DNA of 64,000 nt. Source: Aphodoplasma sp045541115. GTDB taxonomy: Bacteria > Bacillota > Clostridia > UBA1381 > UMGS1253. Numbering within the stretch: position 1 is the stretch's first letter; the number at the start of each line of letters is the position of its first letter. A program made the translations under genes and the position numbers. Shown in pieces: positions 7,085 through 16,865 of the stretch. The notes under the pieces are model-generated. The model was not told the DNA's origin. It did no database searches and saw only the letters and a list, made by a program, of their open reading frames with translations. The stretch is taken from positions 1 through 64,000 of the forward strand of contig JAZQIM010000014.1 of the NCBI GenBank assembly GCA_045541115.1. The letters are read 5' to 3'.

Positions 7085-8788
7085 TTAAAATTTTTCTTCG
7101 ATTTTTGTAAATGAATCCTTTTCGTAATTAAAAAATATGACAGTTTCAACAAATTCATTTGTGTCTATAATATCAAAATTAAACTTTTCTACCTTAACAG
7201 CACTCATAATATGCGCTATTTTATCGTCTGACATATTACCAATATACCCGCGCCCACTCTCACTTTTTAAAAATGCATATGCAGCGCTATAAAAAGCCTT
7301 GTCGCAAGTTCTTGGTGCCCATGACGGTAAAGATGCATTTTTGTTGTTTTTAATAAAATCAAATTTTAACTTTTCGCAAAAAAGTACATTATCTTTATTT
7401 ATAGTCTTGATATAAAAATTATTAAAAATCTCGTAAAGTGTTTTTTTGCTTTGCGGTCTGTTAAAATGCCCTTCTTCGTTCCAGTAATATGCAAAATTAC
7501 AGAAAAAGTCATACGCGCTGTCAAAATAATTCAGTGCCATTTCGAGCGATAATGTAAACGATGCACTGTTATAGTACTTTTCAATTATTTCGCACACATC
7601 TTTTAGCTTTAAAATCTCATCGTAGCTTATAAATTTATTTGAAATAACTTCGTACGGAGGCTTTGGATTAAACTTATAATCGTATTCATCTGCTTTGTCA
7701 CGGATAGACGTGCCTTTTAAAAGCTTTAAAAATCCTAATTGAAGCATATCAGGTCTTAATGAAAAGACATCATTAAACGACTTTTGAAATGAAAGGCAAT
7801 CTTCACAAGGTAAACCTGCGATTAAGTCAAGATGAATATGCATATTGTTTGCGCTTTGTAAACGCTTTACATTTGTTTTTAACTTTTCCATGTTTGTCTT
7901 GCGATTTATCTCAGACAACACATCCTCATTTGTAGATTGAATTCCTATTTCAAGCTGAAAATACCCTTTTGGGGCAGAATTAAAAAGCATGATTATTTCA
8001 TCGTCTAAAATGTCGGCGCTGATTTCAAAATGAAAACATGTATTTTTATTATTTTCTATTATAAAGCGCAAAATCTTTTTTGTACGCTCTATATCAATGT
8101 TAAATGTTCTGTCAGTAAGCTTTACAAGCTTTACATTACAGTCCATAAACAGCTTCAAATCTTCAAAAACACGCTCTAATGAAAAAAATCTCACACCCTT
8201 AGATACCGATGACAAACAGTAACTACACGAAAACGGACAACCTCTTGACGTTTCGTAATATATCATTTTATTATCGAGATTTATGATGTCATCTTTAGTA
8301 TATAGCCGATTTAATGCATCGAGATCGCATATGGTTTTTGACGGATTTATAATTATGTCATTATTGTGTCTGTAAGCAAGCCCGTCTATATTTTTATACT
8401 CCTTGCCTAAAACAAAAGCCTTAATTGATATTTCGCCTTCCCCGCACAAGATAAAATCAATAAATTCGTTTTCGCGCATAAGTGTTTTTGCATCATAACT
8501 CACTTCGGGTCCACCAAGTAAAATGATGCATTCAGGCTTTGCCGCCTTTAATATTCTGCAAACATCCAACACAAAATCTATATTCCATATATAGCACGAA
8601 AACGCATAAAGGCCACAGAACTGTTTGTACAGTTCTGCAGCCACTTTTGATACATTATCATTTATTGTGTACTCGCACACAAATGCATTTTCATTCAACG
8701 CTTTATAAAGGCATCTTGCAGACAAAGATGAATGTGAATAAGAGGCATTTACAGCCACAATACATGTTTTATCAAATCTGTCTGCCAC
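7085..8788 (-). CDS. B12-binding-domain radical SAM protein (DUF4080 type)
   Basis: A cobalamin-binding-like N-terminal domain (about residues 1-150; LLGGPEVSYDA resembles the B12 family signature) is followed by a radical SAM core with the cluster motif CPFSCSYC at about residue 184. The last ~170 residues match the usual C-terminal extension of DUF4080 proteins. The reaction is unknown; family members are thought to be methyltransferases or other radical enzymes. I chose the GTG at 8788 because AGGTGGG precedes it and it avoids overlap with the upstream gene; a start 25 codons earlier is possible. It lies 14 nt after the amidohydrolase gene, so probably at the end of the gatCAB operon. Confidence 0.8.
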   Translation of the reverse strand: MADRFDKTCIVAVNASYSHSSLSARCLYKALNENAFVCEYTINDNVSKVAAELYKQFCGLYAFSCYIWNIDFVLDVCRILKAAKPECIILLGGPEVSYDAKTLMRENEFIDFILCGEGEISIKAFVLGKEYKNIDGLAYRHNNDIIINPSKTICDLDALNRLYTKDDIINLDNKMIYYETSRGCPFSCSYCLSSVSKGVRFFSLERVFEDLKLFMDCNVKLVKLTDRTFNIDIERTKKILRFIIENNKNTCFHFEISADILDDEIIMLFNSAPKGYFQLEIGIQSTNEDVLSEINRKTNMEKLKTNVKRLQSANNMHIHLDLIAGLPCEDCLSFQKSFNDVFSLRPDMLQLGFLKLLKGTSIRDKADEYDYKFNPKPPYEVISNKFISYDEILKLKDVCEIIEKYYNSASFTLSLEMALNYFDSAYDFFCNFAYYWNEEGHFNRPQSKKTLYEIFNNFYIKTINKDNVLFCEKLKFDFIKNNKNASLPSWAPRTCDKAFYSAAYAFLKSESGRGYIGNMSDDKIAHIMSAVKVEKFNFDIIDTNEFVETVIFFNYEKDSFTKIEEKF

Positions 8789-8802
8789 GTTTTTTCCCAC
8801 CT

Positions 8803-9993
8803 TTATTTTTCTAAATATGAAAGCGCACAATTTGCCATGACTGCTGCTCCAATCGGCAAGCAATCTTCATCAATGTTAAAGTTCGCACTATGCCACGGGT
8901 TTACACAACCCTTTTCTTCGTTTCTACATCCAAGATAAAAATACGCCGCTTCAACTTCGTTTGCAACATACGAAAAATCTTCTCCGCCCATAAATGGAGC
9001 TTTTAAAGAAACAACATTTTCCTCGCCGATAACCTGTGATGCACTCACACTTACATGCTGCGTCATATTCTCATCATTAACGAGCGGCGGATACAAATAA
9101 TCAAACTTACACTCACAACTTGCGCCCATCGCGGAACATATTCCGTTTGAAATCTGCTCTATGCGATCAAAAAGCTCTTTTCTAGTCGTTAAATCAAAAG
9201 CTCTCGTCGTTCCGCGCAATGTAACCGTATCAGGAATTACATTATAAAATTCTCCACCCGATATCGCGCATACCGAAACAACGGAAGGTATAGTTGCATC
9301 AATATTTCTTGAGTTTATACTCTGAAGGCCTTCTACAATCTTTGCCGCAGTAAGTATTGGATCGATTGTGTTGTGCGGATAGCCGCCGTGACCGCCCTTG
9401 CCTGTTACTGTTATTTCAAATCCGTCAGGCGATGCCATAAGAGCACCGCTCTTTATTGCGATTTTACCGCAATCATATGTAGGCTCTACGTGAAGTGCAA
9501 ACGCTGCATCAACTTTGGGATTATTTAATAATCCATCTTTAATCATCGGTTCTGCACCACCTGTGCCTTCTTCAGCAGGCTGAAACATGAGCTTGATGTT
9601 GCCATAAAAATCATTCTCCAATTGCTTTAGAATTTTTGCTGCACCAAGTAGTACAGTTACGTGCGCATCATGTCCGCACGCATGCATACGTCCTTCGTAC
9701 TGCGAGCGATAATCCACATCATTCAGCTCTGTTATTGGCAGCGCATCCATATCTGCGCGTAGTAACACAGTTTTTCCATCGCCTTTTTTGCCTCGGATTA
9801 TGCCTACCACGCCTGTTTTAGCATAACCGGTCTTATACTCAATTCCCATTTCTTCAAGCTTTTTTTGAATAAATGCACTTGTGTTCTCTTCGCAATAGGC
9901 AAGCTCTGGTGATTTGTGAAGTGTTCGCCTGTTATCAATGAGCTCGTCTTTGATATTATTTGCAAGCTCTAAAAGCTTCTTTGCATCACGCAT
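8803..9993 (-). CDS. M20-family amidohydrolase (N-acyl amino acid / hippurate hydrolase type)
   Basis: A di-metal peptidase of subfamily M20D. Metal-binding motifs are in place: MHACGHDAHV around residue 103, the catalytic Glu pair in QPAEEGTGG around residue 138, ALHVEP around residue 166, and the C-terminal HSANFNIDED. The dimerisation domain lies between, with GKGGHGGYPHNTIDP carrying the conserved His. The length of 396 residues is typical. Such enzymes deacylate N-acyl amino acids or aromatic amides; the exact substrate cannot be told. It sits 27 nt downstream of gatB and is probably co-transcribed with it. No signal peptide, so it acts in the cytoplasm. Confidence 0.88.
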   Translation of the reverse strand: MRDAKKLLELANNIKDELIDNRRTLHKSPELAYCEENTSAFIQKKLEEMGIEYKTGYAKTGVVGIIRGKKGDGKTVLLRADMDALPITELNDVDYRSQYEGRMHACGHDAHVTVLLGAAKILKQLENDFYGNIKLMFQPAEEGTGGAEPMIKDGLLNNPKVDAAFALHVEPTYDCGKIAIKSGALMASPDGFEITVTGKGGHGGYPHNTIDPILTAAKIVEGLQSINSRNIDATIPSVVSVCAISGGEFYNVIPDTVTLRGTTRAFDLTTRKELFDRIEQISNGICSAMGASCECKFDYLYPPLVNDENMTQHVSVSASQVIGEENVVSLKAPFMGGEDFSYVANEVEAAYFYLGCRNEEKGCVNPWHSANFNIDEDCLPIGAAVMANCALSYLEK

Positions 9994-10020
9994 AATAAAA
10001 TCCCTTCTTTATTTACAAAT

Positions 10021-11460
10021 TTATTTTTCAAGATATTCTTTTAAAAGCGCGTTAAGTGTTTGCGGATTTGCCTTTCCTTTCGAAAGACGCATCGTTTGTC
10101 CCACAAGATATCCTAAAGCATTTGTTTTTCCGTTTTTGTAGTCATCAACAGATTTTTGATTATTAGCTAAAACTTCTTCTACAATCTTCTTAAGTGCATC
10201 GGTATCATTTACCTGCTCAAGACCTTCTTCTTTAATAATTACACCTGGCTCTTTTTGTGTTTCAAACATGATTTCAATTACTTTTTTGCCCGCCGTGTTA
10301 CTTATTGTTCCTTTTTCAATGTAGGAAATAAAATCAGCAAGCGATTGGGGTGTAATTTTCACACATGAAAAATCAATATTTTTCTCGTTAATAAGCCTTG
10401 ATATATCTCCCAAAAGCCAGTTAGCTACTGTTTTGGGGGTCTTTACAAGCTTTGCGCAAGCTTCAAAAAACGCACTCATAGATTTACTCTGTGAAATTAA
10501 GCCTGCTTCATAATCGGTAATAGCGTATGTCTTTACAAAACGCTCACGCTTTGCGCTCGGAAGTTCAGGTATTGTTTTTCTTATCTGCTCAATCTGCTCA
10601 TCACTTACAACAATAGGCACAAGGTCAGGTTCAGGGAAATAACGATAATCGTGTGCATCTTCTTTTGAGCGAAGTGCATAGTTTCTTGCATCTTCATCGC
10701 TCCAGCGAAGCGTCTGCTGTGTAATAGTTCTTCCTGCCTCGAGTTCTTCAATTTGGCGCTTTGCTTCGTACTCTATTGCACGAAATGCCGCAGAAAACGA
10801 GCTTACATTTTTCATTTCTGTACGTGTGTTAAATTCTTTTTGACCGATTGGACGTACCGAAACGTTTATATCGCAACGAAGTGAACCTTCCTGCATCTTA
10901 CAATCCGATACTTCAAGACATTCCAAAATCGACTTGAGCTCTTCAAGATATGCATGTGCTTCTTGGGCACTTCTTAAATCCGGTTCAGATACAATCTCAA
11001 TAAGCGGCACACCGCATCTGTTATAATCAACGAGCGATTTTCCTGGAATTACATCGTGAAGAAGCTTTCCCGCATCTTCTTCAATGTGTATTCTTGTAAT
11101 GCCGATTTTTTTCTTTCCGTTTTCTGTCTCAATTTCAACAAAACCACCAACACATAATGGAAGATCGAACTGAGAAATCTGATATGCCTTCGGAAGGTCA
11201 GGATAGAAATAGTTTTTTCTGTCCTGCTTTCCATATCGTGTTATATCACAATTTGTTGCAAGGCCTGTTTTAATCGCATATTCAACGACCTTTTTATTAA
11301 GTACCGGAAGCGTTCCGGGCATGCCTGTGCATATCGGGCAACAATGTGTATTGACATCTCCGCCAAACTCTGTTGTACAGCTGCAATACGCCTTCGTCTT
11401 CGTGGAAAGCTCCGCGTGCACCTCAAGTCCAACTATAACTTCATAATTTTTATAATCCAC
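10021..11460 (-). CDS. gatB: Asp-tRNA(Asn)/Glu-tRNA(Gln) amidotransferase subunit B
   Basis: Binds the mischarged tRNA and activates it with ATP in the GatCAB complex, which makes Gln-tRNA(Gln) and possibly Asn-tRNA(Asn). The N terminus YEVIVGLEVHAELSTKTKAYC is diagnostic, as are the Cys residues CSC and CCPIC around residues 26-46 that bind zinc, and YFPEPDLVP. A YqeY-like tail domain is complete to the end. The start is the GTG at 11460, 7 nt after GGAGGG; an upstream ATG would overlap gatA. The length of 479 residues is standard. An asnS gene is also in this window, so the Gln pathway is the likelier essential role. Confidence 0.96.
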   Translation of the reverse strand: MDYKNYEVIVGLEVHAELSTKTKAYCSCTTEFGGDVNTHCCPICTGMPGTLPVLNKKVVEYAIKTGLATNCDITRYGKQDRKNYFYPDLPKAYQISQFDLPLCVGGFVEIETENGKKKIGITRIHIEEDAGKLLHDVIPGKSLVDYNRCGVPLIEIVSEPDLRSAQEAHAYLEELKSILECLEVSDCKMQEGSLRCDINVSVRPIGQKEFNTRTEMKNVSSFSAAFRAIEYEAKRQIEELEAGRTITQQTLRWSDEDARNYALRSKEDAHDYRYFPEPDLVPIVVSDEQIEQIRKTIPELPSAKRERFVKTYAITDYEAGLISQSKSMSAFFEACAKLVKTPKTVANWLLGDISRLINEKNIDFSCVKITPQSLADFISYIEKGTISNTAGKKVIEIMFETQKEPGVIIKEEGLEQVNDTDALKKIVEEVLANNQKSVDDYKNGKTNALGYLVGQTMRLSKGKANPQTLNALLKEYLEK

Positions 11461-11473
11461 TTTTTTGCCCTCC

Positions 11474-12934
11474 TTATAAGCACGGTCTTGCGCTGTTAAA
11501 ACCTGCCGCCTGCTCATATGCATATGCTGCCTGAAGTATTGTTTTTTCAGCAAATGAATTTCCTATAAGTTGTAATCCGACAGGCAGATTTTTACTGTCA
11601 AAACCACATGGCAGCGATATTGCCGGAAGTCCTGCAATATTTATCGAAACTGTGCATATATCCGAAAGATACATCTGCATAGGATCTTTTGTCTTTTCGC
11701 CAATTTTAAACGATGTAATCGGAGATGTCGGCGTAAGTATTACGTCATACTTTTCAAATGCCTCGCCAAAGTCGTTTCTGATGATTGTGCGCACCTGTTG
11801 TGCTTTTTTATAATATGCATCATAATAACCTGAAGAAAGAGCATACGTTCCAAGCATGATTCGTCTTTTAACTTCTTTGCCAAAACCCTGTGAACGTGTC
11901 TTTTTGTACATGTCGAGCAAATCATCAAATTCTTCGGCTCGATAGCCATATTTTACGCCATCATAACGTGCAAGATTAGAACTCGCCTCTGCTGATGAAA
12001 TAATGTAATATGCAGGAAGTGCATATTTTGAAGCACTCATGTTAAAATACTCAACCTGTGCGCCAAGGCTTTCGTAAACCTTAATCGCATCAACTATTTT
12101 TTCTTTCACTTCATCATCTATACCATCGCCAAGATATTCACTTGGCACACCTATTTTAAACGATTTAACACCTTCATTAAGCGATGCTGTATAATCTGTC
12201 TTCGCAATCTCAAGCGATGTAGAATCCATCACGTCATGGCCGGCAAGTACATTCATAACAAGAGCAGCATCAGTAACATCTTTTGTAAGAGGACCTATCT
12301 GATCAAGAGATGATGCAAAAGCAACAAGTCCAAAACGTGACACAAGGCCGTATGTAGGTTTTAATCCTACAACACCGCAAAATGATGCCGGCTGGCGAAT
12401 CGAGCCACCTGTATCGGAGCCAAGTGTATACATAGCCATATCAGCACTTACTGCTGCGGCACTTCCGCCTGAGCTTCCACCGGGAACACGCTCTAGATCA
12501 TATGGGTTTTTTGTTTTCTTGAAATATGAATTTTCAGTAGATGAGCCCATCGCAAACTCATCCATGTTAAGTTTGCCAAGCATGGGCGCATTTATATCTT
12601 TTAGTTTTTTTGCAACAAATGCATCGTATGGCGGAACAAAGTTTTCAAGCATTTTTGATGCACATGTTGTCTTTATATCTTTTGTGCAAATGTTATCTTT
12701 GATAGCCATCGGCACACCTTCAAGCGACATAAGTTTTTCTCCGCGAGCAATCTTTGCATCAACATCACTTGCTACCTGAAGTGCATAATCAAATGTGTTT
12801 GTAATATAGCTCTCAACACGCGAATCAACACTCTCAATACGCTCGATTACGCTTTGTGTAAGTTCTTTAGAACTAACCTTCTTCTGTGCAAGTGCTTCCA
12901 TAGCCTCATGCGCTGTAAGTTTATAAAGCTCCAT
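11474..12934 (-). CDS. gatA: Asp-tRNA(Asn)/Glu-tRNA(Gln) amidotransferase subunit A
   Basis: Glutaminase subunit of GatCAB and a member of the amidase-signature family. The Ser-cisSer-Lys triad is present: Lys in GVPMAIKDNICT, and the Ser-rich signature PGGSSGGSAAAVSA followed by GSDTGGSIRQPA. The length of 486 residues is normal. The ATG at 12934 has GGAGG 7 nt upstream; a start 14 codons earlier lacks one. It sits 11 nt after gatC and 13 nt before gatB, an obvious operon. Confidence 0.97.
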   Translation of the reverse strand: MELYKLTAHEAMEALAQKKVSSKELTQSVIERIESVDSRVESYITNTFDYALQVASDVDAKIARGEKLMSLEGVPMAIKDNICTKDIKTTCASKMLENFVPPYDAFVAKKLKDINAPMLGKLNMDEFAMGSSTENSYFKKTKNPYDLERVPGGSSGGSAAAVSADMAMYTLGSDTGGSIRQPASFCGVVGLKPTYGLVSRFGLVAFASSLDQIGPLTKDVTDAALVMNVLAGHDVMDSTSLEIAKTDYTASLNEGVKSFKIGVPSEYLGDGIDDEVKEKIVDAIKVYESLGAQVEYFNMSASKYALPAYYIISSAEASSNLARYDGVKYGYRAEEFDDLLDMYKKTRSQGFGKEVKRRIMLGTYALSSGYYDAYYKKAQQVRTIIRNDFGEAFEKYDVILTPTSPITSFKIGEKTKDPMQMYLSDICTVSINIAGLPAISLPCGFDSKNLPVGLQLIGNSFAEKTILQAAYAYEQAAGFNSARPCL

Positions 12935-12945
12935 AACTAATCCTC

Positions 12946-13233
12946 CTATTCTACAACGCGAGGCACAGCGTAACATCCTGCCTGCTTCATCGGTGCATTT
13001 TTAATTATTTCATCTCTGTCATACGACTCTTTTACTTCGTCCTCACGCAATACGTTCTCGACCTTTATTGCATGATTTGTAGGCTCAATGCCATTAGTAT
13101 TGATATCACAAAGAGTATCTGCAAAGCCAATAATATCAGCCATATGTGTACATAGCTCGTCCGCTTCAACATCATCTACATACAAACGTGCAAGGTTTGC
13201 AACATATTTAACCTCATCTTTTGTAATTTTCAC
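12946..13233 (-). CDS. gatC: Asp-tRNA(Asn)/Glu-tRNA(Gln) amidotransferase subunit C
   Basis: Small subunit (95 residues) that wraps around GatA and holds the complex together. The sequence MKITKDEVKYVANLARL and the conserved central segment with EPTNHAI are typical of GatC. The start is GTG at 13233 with GGAGG 7 nt before it. First gene of the gat operon, with its own promoter placed over the end of ligA. Confidence 0.95.
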   Translation of the reverse strand: MKITKDEVKYVANLARLYVDDVEADELCTHMADIIGFADTLCDINTNGIEPTNHAIKVENVLREDEVKESYDRDEIIKNAPMKQAGCYAVPRVVE

Positions 13234-13271
13234 TTTATTTCCTCCATTTCAAACATTTAGACATTATTATA

Positions 13272-13300
13272 ATTATACATCAGTTAATAGCGTTTTTCAA
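13272..13300 (-). promoter_or_regulatory. SigA-type promoter of the gatCAB operon
   Basis: TTGAAA (minus strand, 13300-13295) and TATAAT (13277-13272) separated by exactly 17 nt. The -35 box overlaps the stop codon of ligA, so the gat operon is started independently although it lies 63 nt behind ligA on the same strand. Confidence 0.7.
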
Positions 13301-15300
13301 GTAATGTTAGCCATTTGTTTGAATTTTTCTTCGTCAATCACCGTAACTCCAAGAGCATTTGCTTTGTCGAGTTTACTTCCCGCCTCTTCTCCTGCCAAAA
13401 CATAATCTGTTTTTTTAGAAACAGAACCCGAAACTTTGCCGCCAAGCTTTTCGATTATCTCTTTCGCTTCATCTCTTTTGTAGGTTGGAAGTGTGCCTGT
13501 TAAAACAAATGTTTTGCCTTCAAAAATCTGCTCGCTGTTTTCCCGGGCAATAAGCTCAAAATTTACACCTGCCAAGCGAAGTTTTTCAATCGAGGCAATA
13601 TTTTTTTCATCATCAAAAAACGCCTGTATACTTTTTGCCATTACCATACCGATTTCATCGATGCATACAAGCTCATCTACTGTAGCACTCATAAGAGCAT
13701 CGAGCGTTTTGAAACGTTTTGCAAGTATTTTTCCTGCGCGCTCGCCAACGTGGCGTATACCAAGCGCATATATAAGACGGCTCAAATCATTTTTCTTTGT
13801 AAGCTCGATTGCATCAATCAGATTTTCTGCAGATTTTTCGCCCATTTTATCCATATAAGCAATTTGCTGCGGTTCAAGATAATAAATATCTGCGGCACAT
13901 GAAATCATTTTTCGATTAAGCATCTGCTCAATTATTGATGGTCCAAGACCGTCTATGTTCATAGCTGCTCGAGACACGAAATGCTCAATATGACGCTGTA
14001 GCTGCGCCGGACAATCAAGACCAGTGCATCTGTGTGCTGCTTCACCTTCTTCTCTTACGACTTCACTGCCACATTTAGGACAATATTTTGGCATTGAAAA
14101 ATCAATTTCGCTTCCGTCGCGGTCTTCTTTTACAACTTTTACAACCTCGGGAATTATATCTCCCGCTTTTTGTATAAGAACGCTGTCGCCTATTTTTATA
14201 TCTTTAGAAATGATGTTGTCGAGGTTGTGAAGTGTAGCACGCGAAACTCTGCTGCCTGCCACGAGTACCGGCTCAAGCTCTGCCGTAGGTGTCAATACGC
14301 CCGTGCGGCCCACCTGAAGTGTTATATCGTGTATTTTAGTCTTTTTCTGTTCCGGCGGGAATTTGTATGCAATCGCCCATTTTGGAGCTTTAGATGTAGA
14401 ACCAAGTGCGGTTCTCGCCGAAATATCATTAACTTTAATTACTGCTCCGTCAATGTCATATCCAAGCTTTTGTCGTGCATCGCCAATACTTAACACTTGC
14501 TTATATGCCTCATCAAGTCCTGCGCATATACGATTCTCTATGACCTTAAATCCGAGTTTTCGCAGTATATCAAGAGATTCAGAGTGAGTGCTGTATTGCA
14601 TATTTTCTGCGCGCTGGATATTAAAAACGAATATATCAAGCCCACGGCTTGCAGCAATTTTTGAATCAAGCTGTCTTAACGAACCTGCAGCCGCATTTCT
14701 CGGGTTTGCAAAAAGACTGCTTCCTTCTTCAGCACGTTTTTCATTAATTTGAGCAAACTTTTTCTTTGAAATAAACACTTCGCCGCGCACTTCGAGATAC
14801 GGTACATTTTCTTTTAATGCAAGAGGGACAGAACCGATTGTCTTTATGTTTTCTGTTACGTTTTCGCCTACAACACCGTCGCCTCTTGTCGATGCACGGA
14901 CAAGTTTTCCGTTTTCATACTCTATCGATACACTCAATCCATCAATTTTCGGCTCAACGTTATATATAACATTTTCTCCAAGCACTGCTGCAACTCTATC
15001 GCCAAATGCACGCACTTCACTTTCATCAAATGCATCCTGCAAGCTTTCCATGGCGACCGCATGGCGCACTTCTTCAAACCCCTCGAGCGCCTTTCCGCCA
15101 ACACGCTTCGTCGGCGAATTATCATATGAATACTGAGGATATTTTTCTTCAAGCGATATAAGCTTACGCATAAGCATATCATATTCATAGTCTGTTACAC
15201 TCGGCGCATCAAGAACATAATATTCATGAGCATACTTGTTTAAAAGATCTGCAAGCTCCTCTATTTTATTTTTAGCGTTTGATTCATTTACAGAGCCCAT
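13297..15300 (-). CDS. ligA: NAD+-dependent DNA ligase
   Basis: Seals nicks in replication and repair. Full-length 667-residue LigA: an N-terminal Ia domain (HEYYVLDAPSVTDYEYD), the adenylation domain with catalytic Lys in VEPKIDGLSVSIEY at about residue 118, an OB fold, a four-Cys zinc finger (YCPKCG, then HRCTGLDCP), helix-hairpin-helix repeats and a C-terminal BRCT domain (FEGKTFVLTGTLPTYKRDEA). AAGGAG precedes the ATG. It follows the flippase gene by 14 nt and is probably transcribed from that gene's promoter. Confidence 0.97.
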   Translation of the reverse strand: MGSVNESNAKNKIEELADLLNKYAHEYYVLDAPSVTDYEYDMLMRKLISLEEKYPQYSYDNSPTKRVGGKALEGFEEVRHAVAMESLQDAFDESEVRAFGDRVAAVLGENVIYNVEPKIDGLSVSIEYENGKLVRASTRGDGVVGENVTENIKTIGSVPLALKENVPYLEVRGEVFISKKKFAQINEKRAEEGSSLFANPRNAAAGSLRQLDSKIAASRGLDIFVFNIQRAENMQYSTHSESLDILRKLGFKVIENRICAGLDEAYKQVLSIGDARQKLGYDIDGAVIKVNDISARTALGSTSKAPKWAIAYKFPPEQKKTKIHDITLQVGRTGVLTPTAELEPVLVAGSRVSRATLHNLDNIISKDIKIGDSVLIQKAGDIIPEVVKVVKEDRDGSEIDFSMPKYCPKCGSEVVREEGEAAHRCTGLDCPAQLQRHIEHFVSRAAMNIDGLGPSIIEQMLNRKMISCAADIYYLEPQQIAYMDKMGEKSAENLIDAIELTKKNDLSRLIYALGIRHVGERAGKILAKRFKTLDALMSATVDELVCIDEIGMVMAKSIQAFFDDEKNIASIEKLRLAGVNFELIARENSEQIFEGKTFVLTGTLPTYKRDEAKEIIEKLGGKVSGSVSKKTDYVLAGEEAGSKLDKANALGVTVIDEEKFKQMANIT

Positions 15301-15314
15301 AATATAACTCCTTT

Positions 15315-16700
15315 TTATTTTTTTAAAAGCTTTGCTGCAACAGCTCCAAATACATCCTTAATATTTATAATTATAACCAGGCATGTAACCAAGCACGTGT
15401 AAAGCAAATACCCTTTACACATTGTCATCATAAATATAATTTGTGCACATATTGCAATAATATTAATAATCAGCTTTTTTATGTCCCAGCTAATTTTAAC
15501 ATACTTTCTTGTGTGAAGCGCACGAATCAGAAACATTGCAAAATAGCTTATGAACGTTGCAACGCATGCTCCGTATATGCCATATATCGGTATTAGCCAT
15601 ATGTTTAAAATAATATTTAATAAAGCGGCAATCATCGTAGTAACAAGCGTACAGATGCTCTTTTTTTCGACCATATAAATGCTCGACAAAAATGATGCGA
15701 CACACGAAAATGTCGTCGCTCCGACAAGCAACGAAATATATTGCCACGCTTCATAATATTGCTCGGAAGCAAGAATATATGTCGTAAGCTGCGCTGTAAC
15801 TATTAAAACAGAAGCAGTTGTAAATGCAATCGCCTGATACACGCTGCATACGCGGCTAAAGAAGCGTTCTCTGTCTTCTTCTTCCGTTACGGCGCTTATC
15901 TGCCACGCTTCCGCAAATATGTTTGCCACAATCATAAGTATGGTAGGAATTTTGTTTGATACAGCGTAAATTCCGTTTGCCGCCTCACTGATAATGTAAG
16001 CAATCATATATCTGTCTGATATGCTGACAATAAGATTGCACACTGTATTAGGAATAAGCGGTGTAGAATACGAAAGCATTTTTGTATAAAGTGATTTTTT
16101 TACACTTTTAATGCTTATAAAACGTTTTTGACGAGTGTATAAAAAAATGATAACTGCACATACAAAATCCGTTATAATTGTTGAGTAAATGTAGCCCTTA
16201 ACTCCCCAGTTAAACACAGCAAGAAAAAGTATATTTAATGCAATTACAAGTGCCGTGGATAATACACCGTCAACGGCGTAAAATTTCACATAACCGATTG
16301 CACGCGCAAACTGAGAGCATAACCCATGCAGTGCCGATGCAAGAACAAATAAATAAAGATAAAATCTATACTCGCTTATAATAGATATTTTTGCAATAAG
16401 CGGATCAAATAAAAGCATTATACAAAAGCCAATTAAAATAGTTATAAGTCCAATTGTAAAAACGCCTTTTTTATTTATGTTTTTTTCGAGTCCAAATCGA
16501 ATTATAGCGTTGTTAATGCCAATTGTGGCAAACGGAATAAGAAGATTACACGTTTGTACCAATATGTCGGCCGTGCCATAATCGTGTGTACTCATTACAC
16601 GCGTATAAAATGGCATCATTAAAAAAATCAAAAATTTTGATCCAAAAGCTGCTATTGCAAATATGAATGTATTATTTACAAGTCGTTTATACTTATCCAT
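15315..16700 (-). CDS. Oligosaccharide flippase family membrane protein (Wzx/MATE-like)
   Basis: A 461-residue polytopic membrane protein with about 12-14 hydrophobic segments. The start NTFIFAIAAFGSKFLIFLMM and the following PFYTRVMSTHDYGTADI are characteristic of the polysaccharide-biosynthesis (Polysacc_synt) exporters that flip lipid-linked sugars. No glycosyltransferase genes are nearby, so its substrate cannot be inferred. The ribosome site is weak (GGTGA). It is the first gene of an operon with ligA, driven by a strong SigA-like promoter. Confidence 0.85.
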   Translation of the reverse strand: MDKYKRLVNNTFIFAIAAFGSKFLIFLMMPFYTRVMSTHDYGTADILVQTCNLLIPFATIGINNAIIRFGLEKNINKKGVFTIGLITILIGFCIMLLFDPLIAKISIISEYRFYLYLFVLASALHGLCSQFARAIGYVKFYAVDGVLSTALVIALNILFLAVFNWGVKGYIYSTIITDFVCAVIIFLYTRQKRFISIKSVKKSLYTKMLSYSTPLIPNTVCNLIVSISDRYMIAYIISEAANGIYAVSNKIPTILMIVANIFAEAWQISAVTEEEDRERFFSRVCSVYQAIAFTTASVLIVTAQLTTYILASEQYYEAWQYISLLVGATTFSCVASFLSSIYMVEKKSICTLVTTMIAALLNIILNIWLIPIYGIYGACVATFISYFAMFLIRALHTRKYVKISWDIKKLIINIIAICAQIIFMMTMCKGYLLYTCLVTCLVIIINIKDVFGAVAAKLLKK

Positions 16701-16737
16701 AAATTTATATCACCGCATCTTTTTTGTCTTTTCATAT

Positions 16738-16766
16738 AGTATACCATAATAAAACAAAAATGCCAA
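16738..16766 (-). promoter_or_regulatory. SigA-type promoter for flippase-ligA
   Basis: TTGGCA (16766-16761) and TATACT (16743-16738) on the minus strand with a 17-nt spacer, about 40 nt before the flippase start codon. Confidence 0.65.
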
Positions 16767-16865
16767 GTAAAAATAGGGCTGTTTTGACTTAAATTTACGA
16801 ATTATAATTATATTTTTGACGCAAAATATTTTTACTCGCCACATAATGTTGCTATGGAGGATAAC

